Both the position numbers and the translations under genes were made by a program. From Avena insularis (taxonomy: Eukaryota; Streptophyta; Magnoliopsida; Poales; Poaceae), in NCBI GenBank assembly GCA_023614405.1, contig CM042685.1, forward strand, positions 236,323,661 to 236,387,660: a stretch of 64,000 bases of DNA. Reading direction: 5' to 3'. Shown here piece by piece: positions 32,699 through 45,431 of the stretch. Numbering within the stretch: position 1 is the first letter of the stretch; every line of letters starts with the position of its first letter. The notes beneath the pieces are model-generated. The model was not told the DNA's origin. It searched no databases and saw only the letters and a list, made by a program, of their open reading frames with translations.

Positions 32699-34139
32699 TG
32701 ATACGTCGGAAACGTATCTATAATTTTTTATGCTCCATGCTTGTTTAGTATCTACTTTGCTTCACTTGTCCACACTTTGAGGTGCTTTTTACATGTTTTC
32801 TGGTACTAACCTATTAACAAGTTGCAATAGTGCCAGATGTCTGTTTTCTGCTGCTTTTGGTTTCAGAAAAGTTAGTAATGAAATATTCTCGGAATTGGAC
32901 GGGACAAAGGACAAAGTCAATTACTTTCCGTGGGGAACAAGAAGACCTGAGGGGAGCCCAGGAGGCCAGCCAGAGGGGCCAGACCCACCCCAGGCGTGGG
33001 TGGGCCCCACCCCGTACCTGGCTAGGGTTTGGTTGCTCTGGCCGCCGCCTCGGTCACCCCCTTCGCCTATAATAAGCCCAAGATGCAGAAACCCTGAGTA
33101 CCCGATCAAAAATCCACGAAACCATCTATAGCCGCTGCACCATCGTCCCTGGATCGGGGGGGATCTGAAGTTCTTCCCGGCACCCTGTCGGAGGGGAGAT
33201 CATCCGGAGGCCTTCTCTCCGGTATGATGCGTGAGTAGTTCCACCTTGGACTATGGGTCCATGTAGTAGCTAGATGGTTGTATCTTCTCCTTTGTGCTTT
33301 CATGTATAGATCTTGTGAGCTCGGTTCATGATCAAGATCTAATCTATTTGTAACCATGCATGTTGTGTTTGCGGGGATTCGATCGATATTGAAATTATTA
33401 TGTTGGTTTGATTAATGGTTTTGTCTTTATGATTCTATCATGTCTATGTTGTTTGTGATCTTGCATGCTCTCCATTGTTAGTAGCTATCTTGGACAAGTA
33501 GTTGTTAGTGACTCCAAGAGGGGGTATTTATGCTTGATAGTGGGTTCATTCCTCTAGTTTCCAAGGGAAGTGATAGAAATCTCTTCGGTTGTAGATGTGC
33601 TGTTGCTACTAGGGAGAAAACAACGGTCTCTTGTTCATGGAACATGTGGACTGTTTACCTTACACACTTTGCTTAAAGAAGTTGTCTGTTGCTTGCAACT
33701 TAATACTGGAGGGGGTTCAGATGATTACCTGAAGGTGGACTTCTAGTCATAGATGCAGTTGGATGGCGGTCTAAGTATCTTGTTGTACTTCCCAATCGAA
33801 TCTCATAGGATCTTTCTGACTAGTAATTGCATTGTTATGCCTTGCTCGGTCGCATCAATGCTTACTTGCAATTTGTTTATCCTTCATGCCATGTTGTTTA
33901 TCTAAGGAGAGAACCTCTAGTGAACTATGGAGCCTGGTTCAATCTTTGCCATTGATACATCTTCCATTGTTACTTGTTTACTTGCTACAAACCAAACTTA
34001 CTTGTTTGCAACACCTGTGTGACGTTTCCTTCCTCCTTCTGGTTCGATAACCTCGTTCTCAACTGAGGGAAAACTTGCTGCTTGCTCTTCACACCCTGCG
34101 CTTGGGGTTACCAACAAAGTGCCACATCGAGCACCATCA
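32699..34139 (+). repeat. 3' LTR of element C
   Basis: 1,441 bp. Same ends as 8895-10440; about 100 bp shorter because of a deletion near 34000. The GC-rich promoter block ACCCACCCCAGGCGTGGG is at 32983-33000 and the TATA-like CCTATAATAAG at about 33067. Confidence 0.92.
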
Positions 34140-34154
34140 CCCACCTTTGCCAAA

Positions 34155-35650
34155 ATGAACTCTGCTGAGAACACCAAGTTGTGTGACTTCACTAGCACCA
34201 ACAACAATGATTTCCTAAGAACTCCTATTGCTCTACCTGCTCCTGATGCTACCTTTTATGAAATTAAGCCTGCTTTGTTGAATCTTGTGATGAGAGAGCA
34301 ATTTTCTGGTGCTAGTTCTGATGATCCTGCTACCCATCTTAATAGCTTTGTTGAACTTTGTGAGATGCAAAAGTATAAGGATGTAGATGGAGATATTATT
34401 AAGCTTAATCTTTTTCCTTTCTCCTTGAGGGGAAAAGCTAAAGAATGGTTGCTTTCTTTGCCTAAAAATAGTATTGATTCTTGGACTAAGTGCAAAGATG
34501 CTTTTATTGGAAAGTACTATCCTCCTGCTAAGATTATATCCATGAGAGTGATATTATGAAATTTAAAAAACTTGATAGTGAACATGTTGCTCCAGCTTGG
34601 GAAAGAATGAAATCTTTGGTTAAAAATTTCCCTACTCATGGACTCACTGCTTGGATGATTATCTAGACTTTTTATGCAGGTTTGAACTTCTCCTCAAGAA
34701 ATCTATTGGATTCAGTTGCTGGAGGTACCTTTATGGGCCTCACTTTGGGTGTTGCAACAAGGCTTCTTGATAATATGATGGTTAACTACTCTGAATGGCA
34801 TGTTGAGAGAGCTCCACATGGTAAGAAGGTAAATTTTGTTGAGGAAACTTCCTCTTTAAGTGAAAAGATTGATGTTATTATGGCTATGCTTGTTAATGGG
34901 AAAGCTCCTCTAGATCCTAATAGTGTTCCCTTAGCCTCTTTGGTTGCTCAAGAAGAGCAAGTTGATGTGAACTTCATTAGAAACAACAATTTCAACAACA
35001 ACGCCTATAGGAACAATTTTGGTAGCAACAATAATTATAGGTCTTATCCTCCTAATAATGGCAATTCCTATGTAAGCTCTTACAATAATGCTAGAAGTGC
35101 CCCCTCTGAACTTGATGTCATGCTCAAGGACTTTATTAGTAAACAAACCACTTTCAATAAGACTATAGAGGAAAAGCTTTTAACTGTTGAGAAAAATATA
35201 TCCTCTTTGTCTGAAGCTCAGTCCTCCTTGATTAATAAAATGGCTGCTAAACCTGAAACTATGGAAAACACTTTTGCTACTGCTCATGCCAAACAAGTTA
35301 CTATTGATGAAAATGTTAGGCTGTTAGCTCAACTTCATGCTAAGTGGGAAAGGGAAGCTGAAAATGATAAAAACAATAGTGTGTGCACTATCACCACTAA
35401 ACCACAGGTAGTCCCTATTCCTACTCCTACTATGCCTAAGCCTATTGAGCCTACTACTAGTGATGCCAAGTTTGACTTTAATATTGATGGTTGCAATATT
35501 TCTGAAGTGATTATGTTCTTGGAAAAGCTTGCTAGAAGTCCTGAGGCTAGTGATATGCATGTTGCCTTTACCAAACATATTACAGATGCTCTTGTGAAAA
35601 TTAAGGAAGAGAAGCTAAAACACAAGGCTTATATTCCTAGGAATGTATAA
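34155..35650 (+). pseudogene. gag: gag of element B (frameshifted)
   Basis: ATG at 34155 (MNSAENTKLCDFTS). The capsid core reads LLNLVMREQFSG, THLNSFVELC, FPFSLRGKAKEWLLSLP and WTKCKDAFIGKYYPP, typical of Athila/Tat gag. The frame breaks near 34540-34560 and a second frame opens before 34682, then runs 322 codons. This C-terminal part has an Asn-rich stretch (NNNFNNNAYRNNF), a heptad-like region near 35160-35240 and Pro-rich linker, with no zinc knuckle seen. A TAA at 35648-35650 separates it from the protease in the same frame. Confidence 0.87.
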
Positions 35651-35886
35651 GATAGTTGGGAACCCATTATTAATATGCAAGTGAATGACTTTGACCTCAA
35701 AGATTCATGTGATCTTGGTTCTAGCGTCTCTATTATGTCGAGGAAGATTTATGAAATGCTTGATTTGTCACCTTTGGAAGATTGTTATTTGGATGTCCCA
35801 CTCAATGATAATGCTAAGATGAAACTCATGGGAAGTATTAATGATGTTCTCATCATGGTTAACAATGCTTATGCCCCTGTTGATTT
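35651..35886 (+). pseudogene. N-terminal half of protease, element B
   Basis: In the same frame as gag after one stop. The active-site region reads CDLGSSVSIMSRKIYEML; Asp-Leu-Gly replaces the usual Asp-Thr-Gly, as in other Athila-type proteases. It continues through YLDVPLNDNAK to NAYAPVDF, where copia element D interrupts it. The C-terminal half is at 54084-54314. Confidence 0.88.
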
Positions 35887-36847
35887 TGTTGGAAATATAA
35901 GCAATAATCCATATGATTTAATCCGAATAATAAATTGATAAAGCATGATCATACAAACGATACTAAAACCAATTATGCAGATCAACAAAGTAGATGAACA
36001 GATTACATCTATACAAGATAAACCTATCACATCTACACCAAACGCTAGAACAAAGGACTCTAGCATAATTCGAAAAAGGCAGTTGAGGATCACATACAGT
36101 GTAGGCTGAATAGCAGCCGTAGCGGTCGCAGCAGCGTCGCCCATGTTGAGGTTGTCGAAGAGATTGTTAACGTCCGGGAAGAAGTCGTCGTCGGACGACG
36201 TCATGGTTGCCAGTAGTCGCGCTTGAGCGCTCCCCAAAAACCTGATCGCCCCTCACCCGTATAGGTTCACGAGAGGCGGGGTTCCGAAGTCCTACTGTCC
36301 CGATCTGCGGTGCATGCCGCAAGCCGGGATGGGAAAGATGAAAGCGGCGACGCAAGGTTCTAGAGATAGGCGTGTGTGTGTGGATTGATTCACCGATTAG
36401 GTTTAGCGCAGACGCTTATATAGTGCCAGGTTAGGAAGATTGTAATCAGTTTTATGCGCGCTAGTTTCACACAAAAAATAAAGCTCATAATTAACGCGTC
36501 CGTTAATGACTCATAATCAGTTTTCCCAACCAGCAAAATAAAGCTTGGCTCGGCGAGATTCCCGCAACCCGCGGCGCTCGCGTGTCGTGACAAGGCGAGG
36601 CGTGGCATGGCGAGGCGAGGCGGGCAGCGTCGGAGGAGGAGTGCGCGAGGGATACTCTTCTTGTCACACCTTAGTGAGTGGTGCAACACTCTACTATATA
36701 AGGTGGTCCAACTCCCCTTCAACTAGAAATGTGGGACTAAACATTAGCACCACTCCACAGCCATATGCTGCCATATACAAGTGGGCCAAAGAGAATTTCA
36801 GAATTTGTCTAATGGGCCAAGATCCCAAAACTCACCAAATTCCAACA
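35887..36847 (-). repeat. 3' LTR of D
   Basis: 961 bp. On the minus strand TGTTGGAATTTGG to ATTTCCAACA. The USE-like GTCCCACATTT (36727-36737) is 26 bases from TATATAG (36694-36700). A second TATA (CTATATAAGCG) lies at about 36415. A patch at 36448-36480 resembles copia 3' non-coding sequence and replaces the segment found in the other LTR. The putative gag exon occupies 36098-36144. Confidence 0.92.
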
Positions 36848-37075
36848 ATCCCCCACAAAGTCTCATTGGCACATCACATCACTTTTATTCCAGAACATTG
36901 TTTTATATATCGGTGTGTAGTGGAGACTGTTAAGTTGAACTTCCACGTTAAACTTTATGTTACACTAGCTAGCAACTTGAATAGTGGACTATGCCTTGAA
37001 CTACAAGTTTTCTGTGCACTAGTTTCACACAAAATCTAGACCGGTACAGGGCTACCATCGGCTTCCCCGTGGTTT
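36848..37075 (-). mobile_element. 3' non-coding end of D
   Basis: Polypurine tract and about 230 bp of 3' untranslated sequence, matching F 21590-21813 in reverse. The match ends near 37076, where G sequence begins without a visible target duplication. Confidence 0.82.
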
Positions 37076-37726
37076 GGCGCCTAATCATTTCAAGGAGCCT
37101 CATATTGTCAGCACGGTTGGTTTCGTACATGGCCATGAGTTGAACCATGGATAGTGGTGGAGGAAGGTTGGAAGATTCACCCACATTTGCGTCACCCCGA
37201 GCATGAGCACGGGTACGGGCACGAGAAGTGTCACCCATCCTGAAAGAACAAAAAGAAGGTTAGACATGGGATCCAAAGGAACAAGACAGAAAGATGGACA
37301 AAGAGTACTTGATTTAAAAGTATCATCTTACCAAGCATGGTAGTATCAAAGCATACTAATGTATACACTAACCAGCTGACTTACAAACCATGACAATGGA
37401 ATGCTAAGATGTTACACACCAAGCAAAACTAAGATATCTTAGAACTCTGAGATTAGCAACCAAGTACGGAGTACTTTTAGTGAAGCAACCCCAAAACCAC
37501 GATCCTAAAAGTTTTGAGATATAAGGTAAGGAATGAAAACCTTTTCAAACCAAATAAGGTAAGAGAAACTCCAGCATCAGAATCACACAAGAGAAGGAGT
37601 AAAATGAATCCTAATCAGAGTTTCTGCAAAAAAAAATTAACTTTCAAATAGTTTTGTTAACTTCTATACTCAACATCGACCAATAAAAGGGTTTCCTACA
37701 GGCAGTCCTGCTCTGATACCAAAACT
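37076..37726 (-). pseudogene. gag: Second leader and gag start of G (truncated)
   Basis: Primer site complement TGGTATCAGAGC (37710-37721), then leader and a gag ATG at 37236-37238 with MGDTSRARTRAHARGDAN. It matches 45270-45918 and stops after about 50 codons at the junction with D. The leader is about 470 bp. Confidence 0.82.
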
Positions 37727-40700
37727 TGTAGCACCCCCGGGGTTAGGGTTAAACTAACCTCAGATCACCATCTAAGATAAGTTCAACTCCCAAACACGGA
37801 AGATCACAGTATGATTCGGTAACATTACAGAACCCAGGGATTCAACAACATAAGTTTAAACTCTTAGCAGAGTAAGATATTAGAGTTATTACAAACCAGA
37901 GGTCATAGACCCAACATTACATCACACAGCGAAAGCAAATTATGTTGTTCTACACAACAACTTAGCAAAAGGCCTAAGAGGCCATTAACAAAAGCGACGT
38001 CCATCCCATAGTCCTCAGGCTGCTACCTGGGACCCCCAACTACTCGTCGATGTCAACGTAGAAGCCACCTTCAGTTACAACCAGTTCCTCTTTAGAAAAA
38101 CAACAATGGCGCAAGGCTGAGTACGAGAATGTACTCCGCAAGACTTAGATAACCTAGTATCTATATGCTCTGGCTAGAAAGGCTTTCTCTGGATTTACTT
38201 CTGCGAAAAGCAATCTTTATTTGTAAACAAGAGAGAGAAGAGGCTCGTCTACTCAGAATCTTTTAAAAAGGGATAAGATAGCGACTTCTTCATATTGTTC
38301 ATCATATCTCGATAACCACCAACTTCATTAGAACCTCCTATCTAGGATCACCCCCTCGACCCAGAGGAAGCATCCTTAAGCACACGTGGATCAACAAGTT
38401 TTATAATGGTTAGAGTTATCTATGATCTTAGAATCTGGTCACCAAGCGTTCATAACCGTGAACACGGCTTTTCGAAAAGATTAATACCCTGTAGGGGTGT
38501 ACAACTTTACCCACACGTACCAACTGACTCTTAATGCCAAATATTATTAGCCCTCTTCCTTGGAAGGCCGGCAGAGGGTGGTTAACCACGACATTTACCT
38601 TACTTTCGCCGAGACCATGAGTCACGCAATAAGTATGGTTCCGCCATAACGGGTCAAATCCCAAAGCCGGTACTTAAATATGTGAGGCGAGGTTGGTTTA
38701 CCAGGGGCGCTATATACCCCAAGCAACCGCGGCCACGCTTCCCTACCTGTTATGATGCACCTCCTTCACCTCCTCTTTCGAAAACGTTTTCAATGCGTAT
38801 GCCAAATGGAAAACCCGAACTATGTGACTCATGGAATCTACTAGGCAAGTTAGTCAGTCGAGGGGTTCCCAAGCCCCGTGTGGCTGTACGCTCGTCTCGG
38901 TTCCAAAGGCAAGAACTCAGTTCCTAGTGGTGGCGAGCATGGGACTACAAATACCACACCCAACGTGGCCTCCCATACAAGCCTTATCATAATCAATTAA
39001 CTCCTTCGATGATGTCACCATCTCCTACCTCACTACCTTCCTTGGCACCTCTGATTCACCATTGAGTAGATCAGACGTTGTTTCTATGCTTGACTAAGCT
39101 GTCGATCTCAGAAGCTCTAGCAACGCTCAGATGCCAGACCTAGGTATGCTAGGAGCAGTGGATCAGGTATAAGGCTACAAAGGAAAACAGTGTAGCAGAT
39201 AGGTAACACTAGCTACTGACAAAAGACCACATTGGAATCGTGTGCATCATAGCGAGAAAGTAATATACTTTATAAAACATAGGTTCAAAATGAGAGGCTA
39301 CGCTTTCCTTGTCCGTCAGTAGACAGGTACGAGTCTTCAGTGTTGTTGACTTCAGCTTCGGGTTCGAATCCTATCGCGAAGAACCAATACCAGAAACAAA
39401 GGAGACAATCAAGACATGGCATCGATGCAATGCTCAAACAAGGATGATGATATGACAAGTTGAATTGCATTGAAATGAAACCCTAAAACATGCTCGACAA
39501 TTTAGTCGGGGTTCCGAGGGTTGGAAACCCTAACTCGGAAAACTCCGGCAACACATGAGAGGGTTGGTTTAGTTCTCTAATTAAACTTGTCATTAAAGTT
39601 GTTGAACAATGCATGATTATAGGTTAGTTAGATAGAAATCATTTTTCTGAACATTTTGATATATTATTTGTATTTTTCTGAATTACAGATTAAAATTTAT
39701 TGATTTTACAATGTTTAAACCTTTTCTGAAATTAATAAAACAATTTATTACATCAGGCTGACGTCGTAAAACAAACTAGGGCTTTTGTTACCACATCTGA
39801 ACATACCCACCTGGCAATTTTCACTGGCTCTGGCCGGGGCTCGGCCACGCAAGCAAGCCACCCAGAGCTGGCTCGCTGGAGGCTCGAGGCCGAAGCATGG
39901 GCGCGGCATGCGGCGTGGGAGGCGATCTGGGGCTGGTTTGGGCTGGTTCAGACGAGAGGGACCTAACCCTGGCAACGCCGCCTCGTTTTGGTTGCCGGAG
40001 AGACGGCTACGGTGGTGACTGGCGGCGCACGATGGCAGAACACGACGCTAAGACGAACCAGTGAGGGAGGGGCTAGCGAGGTGGCCCAGGAGGACCATGG
40101 GCTCACCATGGTTGTAACGGGGGTGACGACGAGGCCGGAGGAGGTCTTGAACGGCGGCAATGGCGATGGTGGCCGGCGTCGGGCTCGAGGAAGATGAGGT
40201 CATGGGCGATGATTGGGGGCACCCCACGTCGATTCCGTTGGCTAGGAGGAAGCTGGCACCACGGCCGAGCTCAAGGCGACCTTGGTAGAGCACGAGAATG
40301 CCGGAGACGGCGGGACGACGATGAGGTCCGACGATTAGGGTTCGGGTTGGGGAAGCCTAGGAGAGAGGGACGTCGACCAGGAGAGTCTGAGGGGATGAGG
40401 GCAAAGGAGAGGCGTCGGCGCGGTCTTATCCATGCTCCAGAGCGACGAGCGGCGAGGATCAAGCGGCGGCGGCGGACGACATCGCCGACGACAGCGAAGC
40501 AAAGCTTGGTCGTCGTCGAAGACGACGATGGCGGTACGGGCCGGGCCGGCCAGGCGGGCTGCTGTCAGGCTGGCTAATCGCAAGAGAGGGAGAAGATAGG
40601 CTGGGCCGACCTAGGCTGCGGCCTGGTAGGGCTCTGGCTCTATTTTTTTGTCAAAACAATTTTCCTTTTTCTATTTTTGATTTCTGTCTTAAGTTTTCAT

Positions 40701-40976
40701 TTCAAATCTGTTTTGAATGATTTGAAAATTACCAGAGGGGTTTTGGCAAACATTCAAAATACTGTGAGGGCCCTTTAGTCCAATTGGGTTCCAAATATTT
40801 TGTCATTTTAAAAATTCAAACTATTTGAATGGGTTCCAAAAAGAGGGGAAAATACTAGGGTTTAGGGTTTGCATTTAATTCAACACACTTGATCATATGC
40901 ATTACTTGGATGATTTAAATAGATGCATGCCATGCTTAAGTACTGAGTACATATATTACAAACATGGGCTGTTACA
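37727..40976 (-). repeat. Left LTR of G
   Basis: 3,250 bp. Minus strand TGTAACAGCCCATG to GGGGGTGCTACA. It has a GC-rich leader-like region (39800-40620) whose frames are not genes, and long non-coding AT-rich tracts. It carries several indels relative to the right LTR, the largest near 39820 against 48000-48100. Confidence 0.9.
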
Positions 40977-40984
40977 GCTCTACC

Positions 40985-42703
40985 CCCTCACAAGAATCTC
41001 GACCCGATATTCCTATGTTTTGGAAAAGAAAGCAGGGTACTCAGACCGGAGACGATCTTCTCATTCCCAGGTTGCTTCATCCTCAGAGTGATGATACCAC
41101 TAAACTTTCAGGAACTTGATGTTTTGACGTTGAGTTTTGCGCTCGGTTTCATCAAGGATACGAACAGGATACTCACGATAAGTCAGATCCTTTTGGAGAT
41201 CAAGAGTTTGGTGATCAACCCCACGGACAGGATCTTTGAAGCAACGCTTGAGTTGCGACACATGAAAGATGTCATGCACCTTAGGGAAGTTTGAAGGCAG
41301 CTCCAATTTGTATGCGAGGTTACCTTGTTTGGATAGAAGACGAAAAGGACCAACATAGCGAGGAGCCAGTTTGCCTTTGATACCGAACCGATGGACACCC
41401 TTCAGAGGAGTGATCTAGAGATAAGCTTGATCACCAACTTCATATTCAACATGTTGATGGTGACGATCATGATAGCTTTTCTGGCGAGACTGAGCAGTTT
41501 TCAAACAATCTCGAATGATACGAACTTGATCTTCTGCTTCCTGGATCATATCCGGACCAAAGAACTTTCTTTCGCCGGTTTCTGACCAGTTCAAAGGAGT
41601 ACGACAAGTTCTTCCATATAAGAATTAGAAAGGTGCCATACCAATACTGGATTGAAAATTGTTGTTGTAGGAGAATTCAGCAAAAGGAAGGCATTTCTCC
41701 CAGTTCTTGCCAAAAGATATGACACACGCTCTAAGCATGTCTTCAAGGATTTGATTCACTCTTTCGGTTTGACCACCGGTGCTAGGATGATAAGCTGTAC
41801 TGAAAGACAGACGAGTTCCTATAGCTTGTTGGAAACTTGCCCAGAACCTTGAGGTGAACAAACTTCCATGGTCGGAGACGATTTTCTTTGGTACCCCATG
41901 AAGAAAAACTATTCGAGAGATATACAGATCAGCCAATTGATTATCAGTAATGCTCTCGCGAACAGGTAGGAAGTGAGCAACCTTGGACAGATAGTCAACG
42001 ATTACCCAGATGGCATCATTTCCTTTCCGAGTCTTAGGAAGACCAGTAATGAAAGCCATACCAACTTCATCCCATTTCCACTCAGGGATTTTATGTGGTT
42101 GCAGGAGACCAGCGGGTATTTGGTGCTCAGCCTTGACGCGACGGCAAATGTCACATTCAACAACAAAACAAGCGATATCCTTCTTCATACCAGACCACCA
42201 GAACCTTTGACGAAGATCCCGATACATCTTGGTACCTCCAGGGTGGATAGAAAGAAGTGATTCATGAGCTTCGGTAAGAATTATCTTCTTCAAGTCCTTT
42301 CCATTTGGTACTACCAGACGTGTACCGAAATATAGTGCACCTTCCTCATTAACAGAGAAACATTTAGAAACTCCGCTAGCAATGTTCTCTTTAATGCTAT
42401 CTATCTCAGGATCTTGCCTTTGAGCAACTTTGATCTGATCCTCTAGAGAAGACTTCACTTCAAGAGTAGAAATGAATCCACGCGGAACTACTTCAAGATT
42501 CAATCGAGCAAATTCCTCATGAAGAGAAAGTTGTGCTTGTTTGATCATCAAATTGTTGCAATAAGACTTACGACTTAACGCATCAGCAATGATGTTGGCT
42601 TTTACAGGTTGATAGTTGAGACCCAAATCATAGTCCTTGATGAGTTCCAACCATCTTCTTTGCCTGAGATTCAGATCAGGTTGTGTGAAAAGGTACTTCA
42701 GAC
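40985..42703 (-). pseudogene. pol: RNase H end, integrase and chromodomain-like C-terminus of G
   Basis: Same frame as the rest of G gag-pol. Starts after a stop (42705) with SLKYLF, then ALSRKSY, the zinc-binding segment with CDICRRVKAEHQ, the integrase core (MAFITGLPKT, IVSDHGSLFTSRFW, STGGQTERVNQ). MAF instead of MDF means the first catalytic Asp is Ala. Premature stops occur at about 41625, 41413 and 41097; the C-terminal part has IFHVSQLKRCF and HHSEDEATW. The polypurine tract GTGAGGGGGTAGAG precedes the left LTR. Confidence 0.88.
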
Positions 42704-42704
42704 T

Positions 42705-44444
42705 CTAATGATCCGAGTATAACTCGCAACGACTACCGAGAAGGTAATGTCGCCATTGCTTAAGAGCAAGAACAACAGCTTCAAGCTCAAGATCATGAGT
42801 TGGGTAGTTGTTCTCATGTGGTTTTAGCTGACGGGAGGCATAAGCCACCACATGCCCATCTTGCATTAGCACACATCCGAGACCTTGGTGAGAAGCATCG
42901 CAGAAGACTACAAAGTCTTTGCTAGTGTCTGGAAGAACCAACACTGGTGCAGTGGTTAACTTGGTTTTCAACAACTGGAAGCTTTCCTCGGCCTTATCAG
43001 ACCATTCAAACTTCTTATCCTTCTTAAGAAGATCAGTCATCGGCTTTGCAATCCTGGAGAAGTTCTCAATGAATCGACGGTAATAACTAGCCATCCCGAG
43101 AAAACTTCGGACATCCTTCACGGATTTAGGAGACTCCCAGTCGAGGATAGTTTGAACATTATCGGGAATAACAGCAACCCCTTTGGCGGAAACAACATGA
43201 CCAAGGAATACGAGATCTTGTAACCAGAACTCACATTTAGAAAACTTGGCATAGAGACGATGTTCTCTGAGTTTGGTTAACACCAAACGAAGATGTTCAG
43301 TGTGCTCTTCTTCAGCCTTGGAATAAACCAGAATATCAACGATGTAGACCACGACGAACTTGTCGAGATACTCCATGAAGACAGAGTTCATAAGCCGCAT
43401 GAAAGTGGCTGGAGCATTGGTAAGACCAAAGGACATGACTGTATACTCGTAAAGACCGTAACGAGTGGTGAAGGCAGTCTTTGGAATATCTTCCTTACGG
43501 ATCTTTATCTGGTGATACCCTAACCTCAAATCCATTTTGGAAAAGACAGTGGCACCACTTAACTGATCAAATAGATCGTTGATCCTAGGGAGAGGATACT
43601 TATTCTTGATAGTCACAGCATTGAGTGGGCGATAATCCACAACCAGACGCGGTATATTGGTATCCCGCTTCTTGACAAAGATGGTAGGACATCCCCAAGA
43701 AGATGTGCTGGGCTGAATGTATTCTTTTCCTTCTGACTCCTCTAATTTCTTTTTCAACTCCACAAGCTCATGAGGAGGAATACGATAGGGTCTTTTAGAA
43801 ACAGGAGCAGTTCCAGGAACTAACTCTATGACAAACTCCACACTTCGATCAGGTGGCATGCCAGGCAACTCCTCAAGAAAGACATCCGGAAACTCACAGA
43901 CCACGGAAACGTCTTGGATCTCTAGGGGTAGAGATTCAAGAGCATACAACTCCGCTTCAGGAATAGAAATAGTTGAAGGAGATAGTGACCCTACGGTCCA
44001 GTATTTGACTGTTATGCCAGCAGGACTAGTCAGAGTCACAGACTTGGTTGTACAATCGAGGATAGCTTGATAACGGGTCAACCAGTCCATGCCCAAAATG
44101 ATGTCAATGTCAGTTGACTTGAGGGCGATCAAAGGAGTGGGTAAAAGTTGAAATGCAACTTCGATTAGATTCCCATGGCTAACCATGGTGGAACGCCAAC
44201 TAGAACCAGGAGACTGAACTAGCATAGGAACTGACAACCCTTCAAAGCTTATCCCATGCAGTTGAGCAAAAGTTTGTGACAAGAATGAATGCGATGCTCC
44301 GAAATCAAACAAAACTTTAGCTGGAATTTGATTGATACGAAGCGTACCCATTATGACGCTTGGATCTTCCCGAGCCTCCTCAGCATAGATATGGTTCAGG
44401 TGTCCTTTTCCAGCACCTGGATACTTATCATTCTTTTTTGCTGG
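42705..44444 (-). pseudogene. pol: Protease and reverse transcriptase of G (mutated active sites)
   Basis: Long open stretch of 548 codons from ATG 44351. Protease motif reads [13 protein letters not shown], with Phe in place of Thr in the Asp-Thr-Gly core; later IILGMDWL. Reverse transcriptase shows [20 protein letters not shown] and [16 protein letters not shown], but the catalytic motif is [10 protein letters not shown], so the first Asp of YIDD is Val. RNase H begins at [15 protein letters not shown] and ends at a stop in YSDH. The frame is uninterrupted with the upstream gag frame; inactivation is by substitutions only. Confidence 0.9.
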
Positions 44445-45431
44445 TTATGCCTTCTCAGCAGCACCCTTTTGAGGACAATCTCTTGCATAGTGGCTAGGTT
44501 GGCGACAGTTGAAACATATAAGGCCTGATCCAGTACCAGCAACAAGATAACTTGATCCACCAGCATTGTTTGGAGTAACATTCGGACGAGGTGCATATCC
44601 AGAAGTCCTTGGAGTATAAGGAGCACGTGGCACAACACTGTAAGGCACGAAGACACGATGCTTATTATTACCAAAATCAACCTTGTTGTACCCCTCCTGA
44701 GGACGCTTACGAGTTTCTTCATAGTCCACCTTTCCACTCTCGGCTTTCATAGCCTTATTAACAAGACCTTGGAAGTTAACAAAGTCCATGAGATGAAGAT
44801 CACGACGAACCTCATGATCCAGTCCCTTGCGGAACATAGCCTGCTTCTTAACATCAGTGGAGACCTCTTCAGTAGCATAGCAGGCAAGACGATTGAAGTT
44901 GCGCTGGTAGTCACACACGGAACCAGTGCCCTGCTTAAGCTTGAGGAACTCCTCCCTCTTCTAATCCATCAGACCCTCCGGAATATGATAAGCTCGAAAG
45001 GCTTCAGTGAACTCTTGCCAAGTAACAACATGTTGAGCTTCTTGCATAGCCAAGAAATTTTCCCACCAGGAGTTAGCTACTCCCTCCAGATGGTAGGCAG
45101 CAAAAGTCACCCAATCAGCTTGAGCAACATGACCAACCTGAAGTTTGCGCTCCATGGTGCGAAGCCAGTAGTCCGCATCAAGTGGCTCAGTGGAATAGCT
45201 GAAAACGGGCGGAGTGAGACGTGTGAAGTCCTTGATACCAACTTGATTGTTCTGGCGTTGAGCAGTGTTGCGCTCAATCCTTTCAAGGAGCCTCATACTG
45301 TCAGCACGGTTGGTTTCGTACATGGCCATGAGTTGAACCATGGACGGTGGTGGAGGAAGGTTGGAATATTCACCCTCATTTGCGGAACCCCGAGCGTGAG
45401 CATGGGTACGGGCACGAGAAGTGTCACCCAT
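44445..45431 (-). pseudogene. gag: gag of G (two premature stops)
   Basis: ATG at 45431 starts MGDTSRARTHAHARG, followed by PPSMVQLMAMYETNRA and the capsid core VTFAAYHLEGVANSWWENF. A TAG at 44961 follows HIPEGLMD, then the frame continues with VCDYQRNFNRLACYA. The zinc knuckle CFNCRQPSHYARDC is complete. A TAA at 44445-44447 follows. No frameshift is needed from 45431 to the end of integrase. Confidence 0.9.

Larger units (their letters stand above)
8895..34139 (+). mobile_element. Element C: Sabrina/Athila-like, same family as B
   Basis: Inserted in the leader of B, 10-15 bp before the B gag start. LTRs 8895-10440 and 32699-34139, target duplication CCCAC (8890-8894 and 34140-34144). C keeps the start of gag (10685-10979) and the end of the protease (22790-23119). 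The middle was lost in a deletion that also removed parts of F and E. The 3' non-coding domain is long (23120-25520 and 32401-32698) and is split by H. Confidence 0.92.

Noticed and set aside
37727..40976. Ordinary 3' LTR of a single G element
   Set aside because: A primer site and gag start follow it, so it cannot be a normal terminal 3' LTR; treated as part of a tandem.
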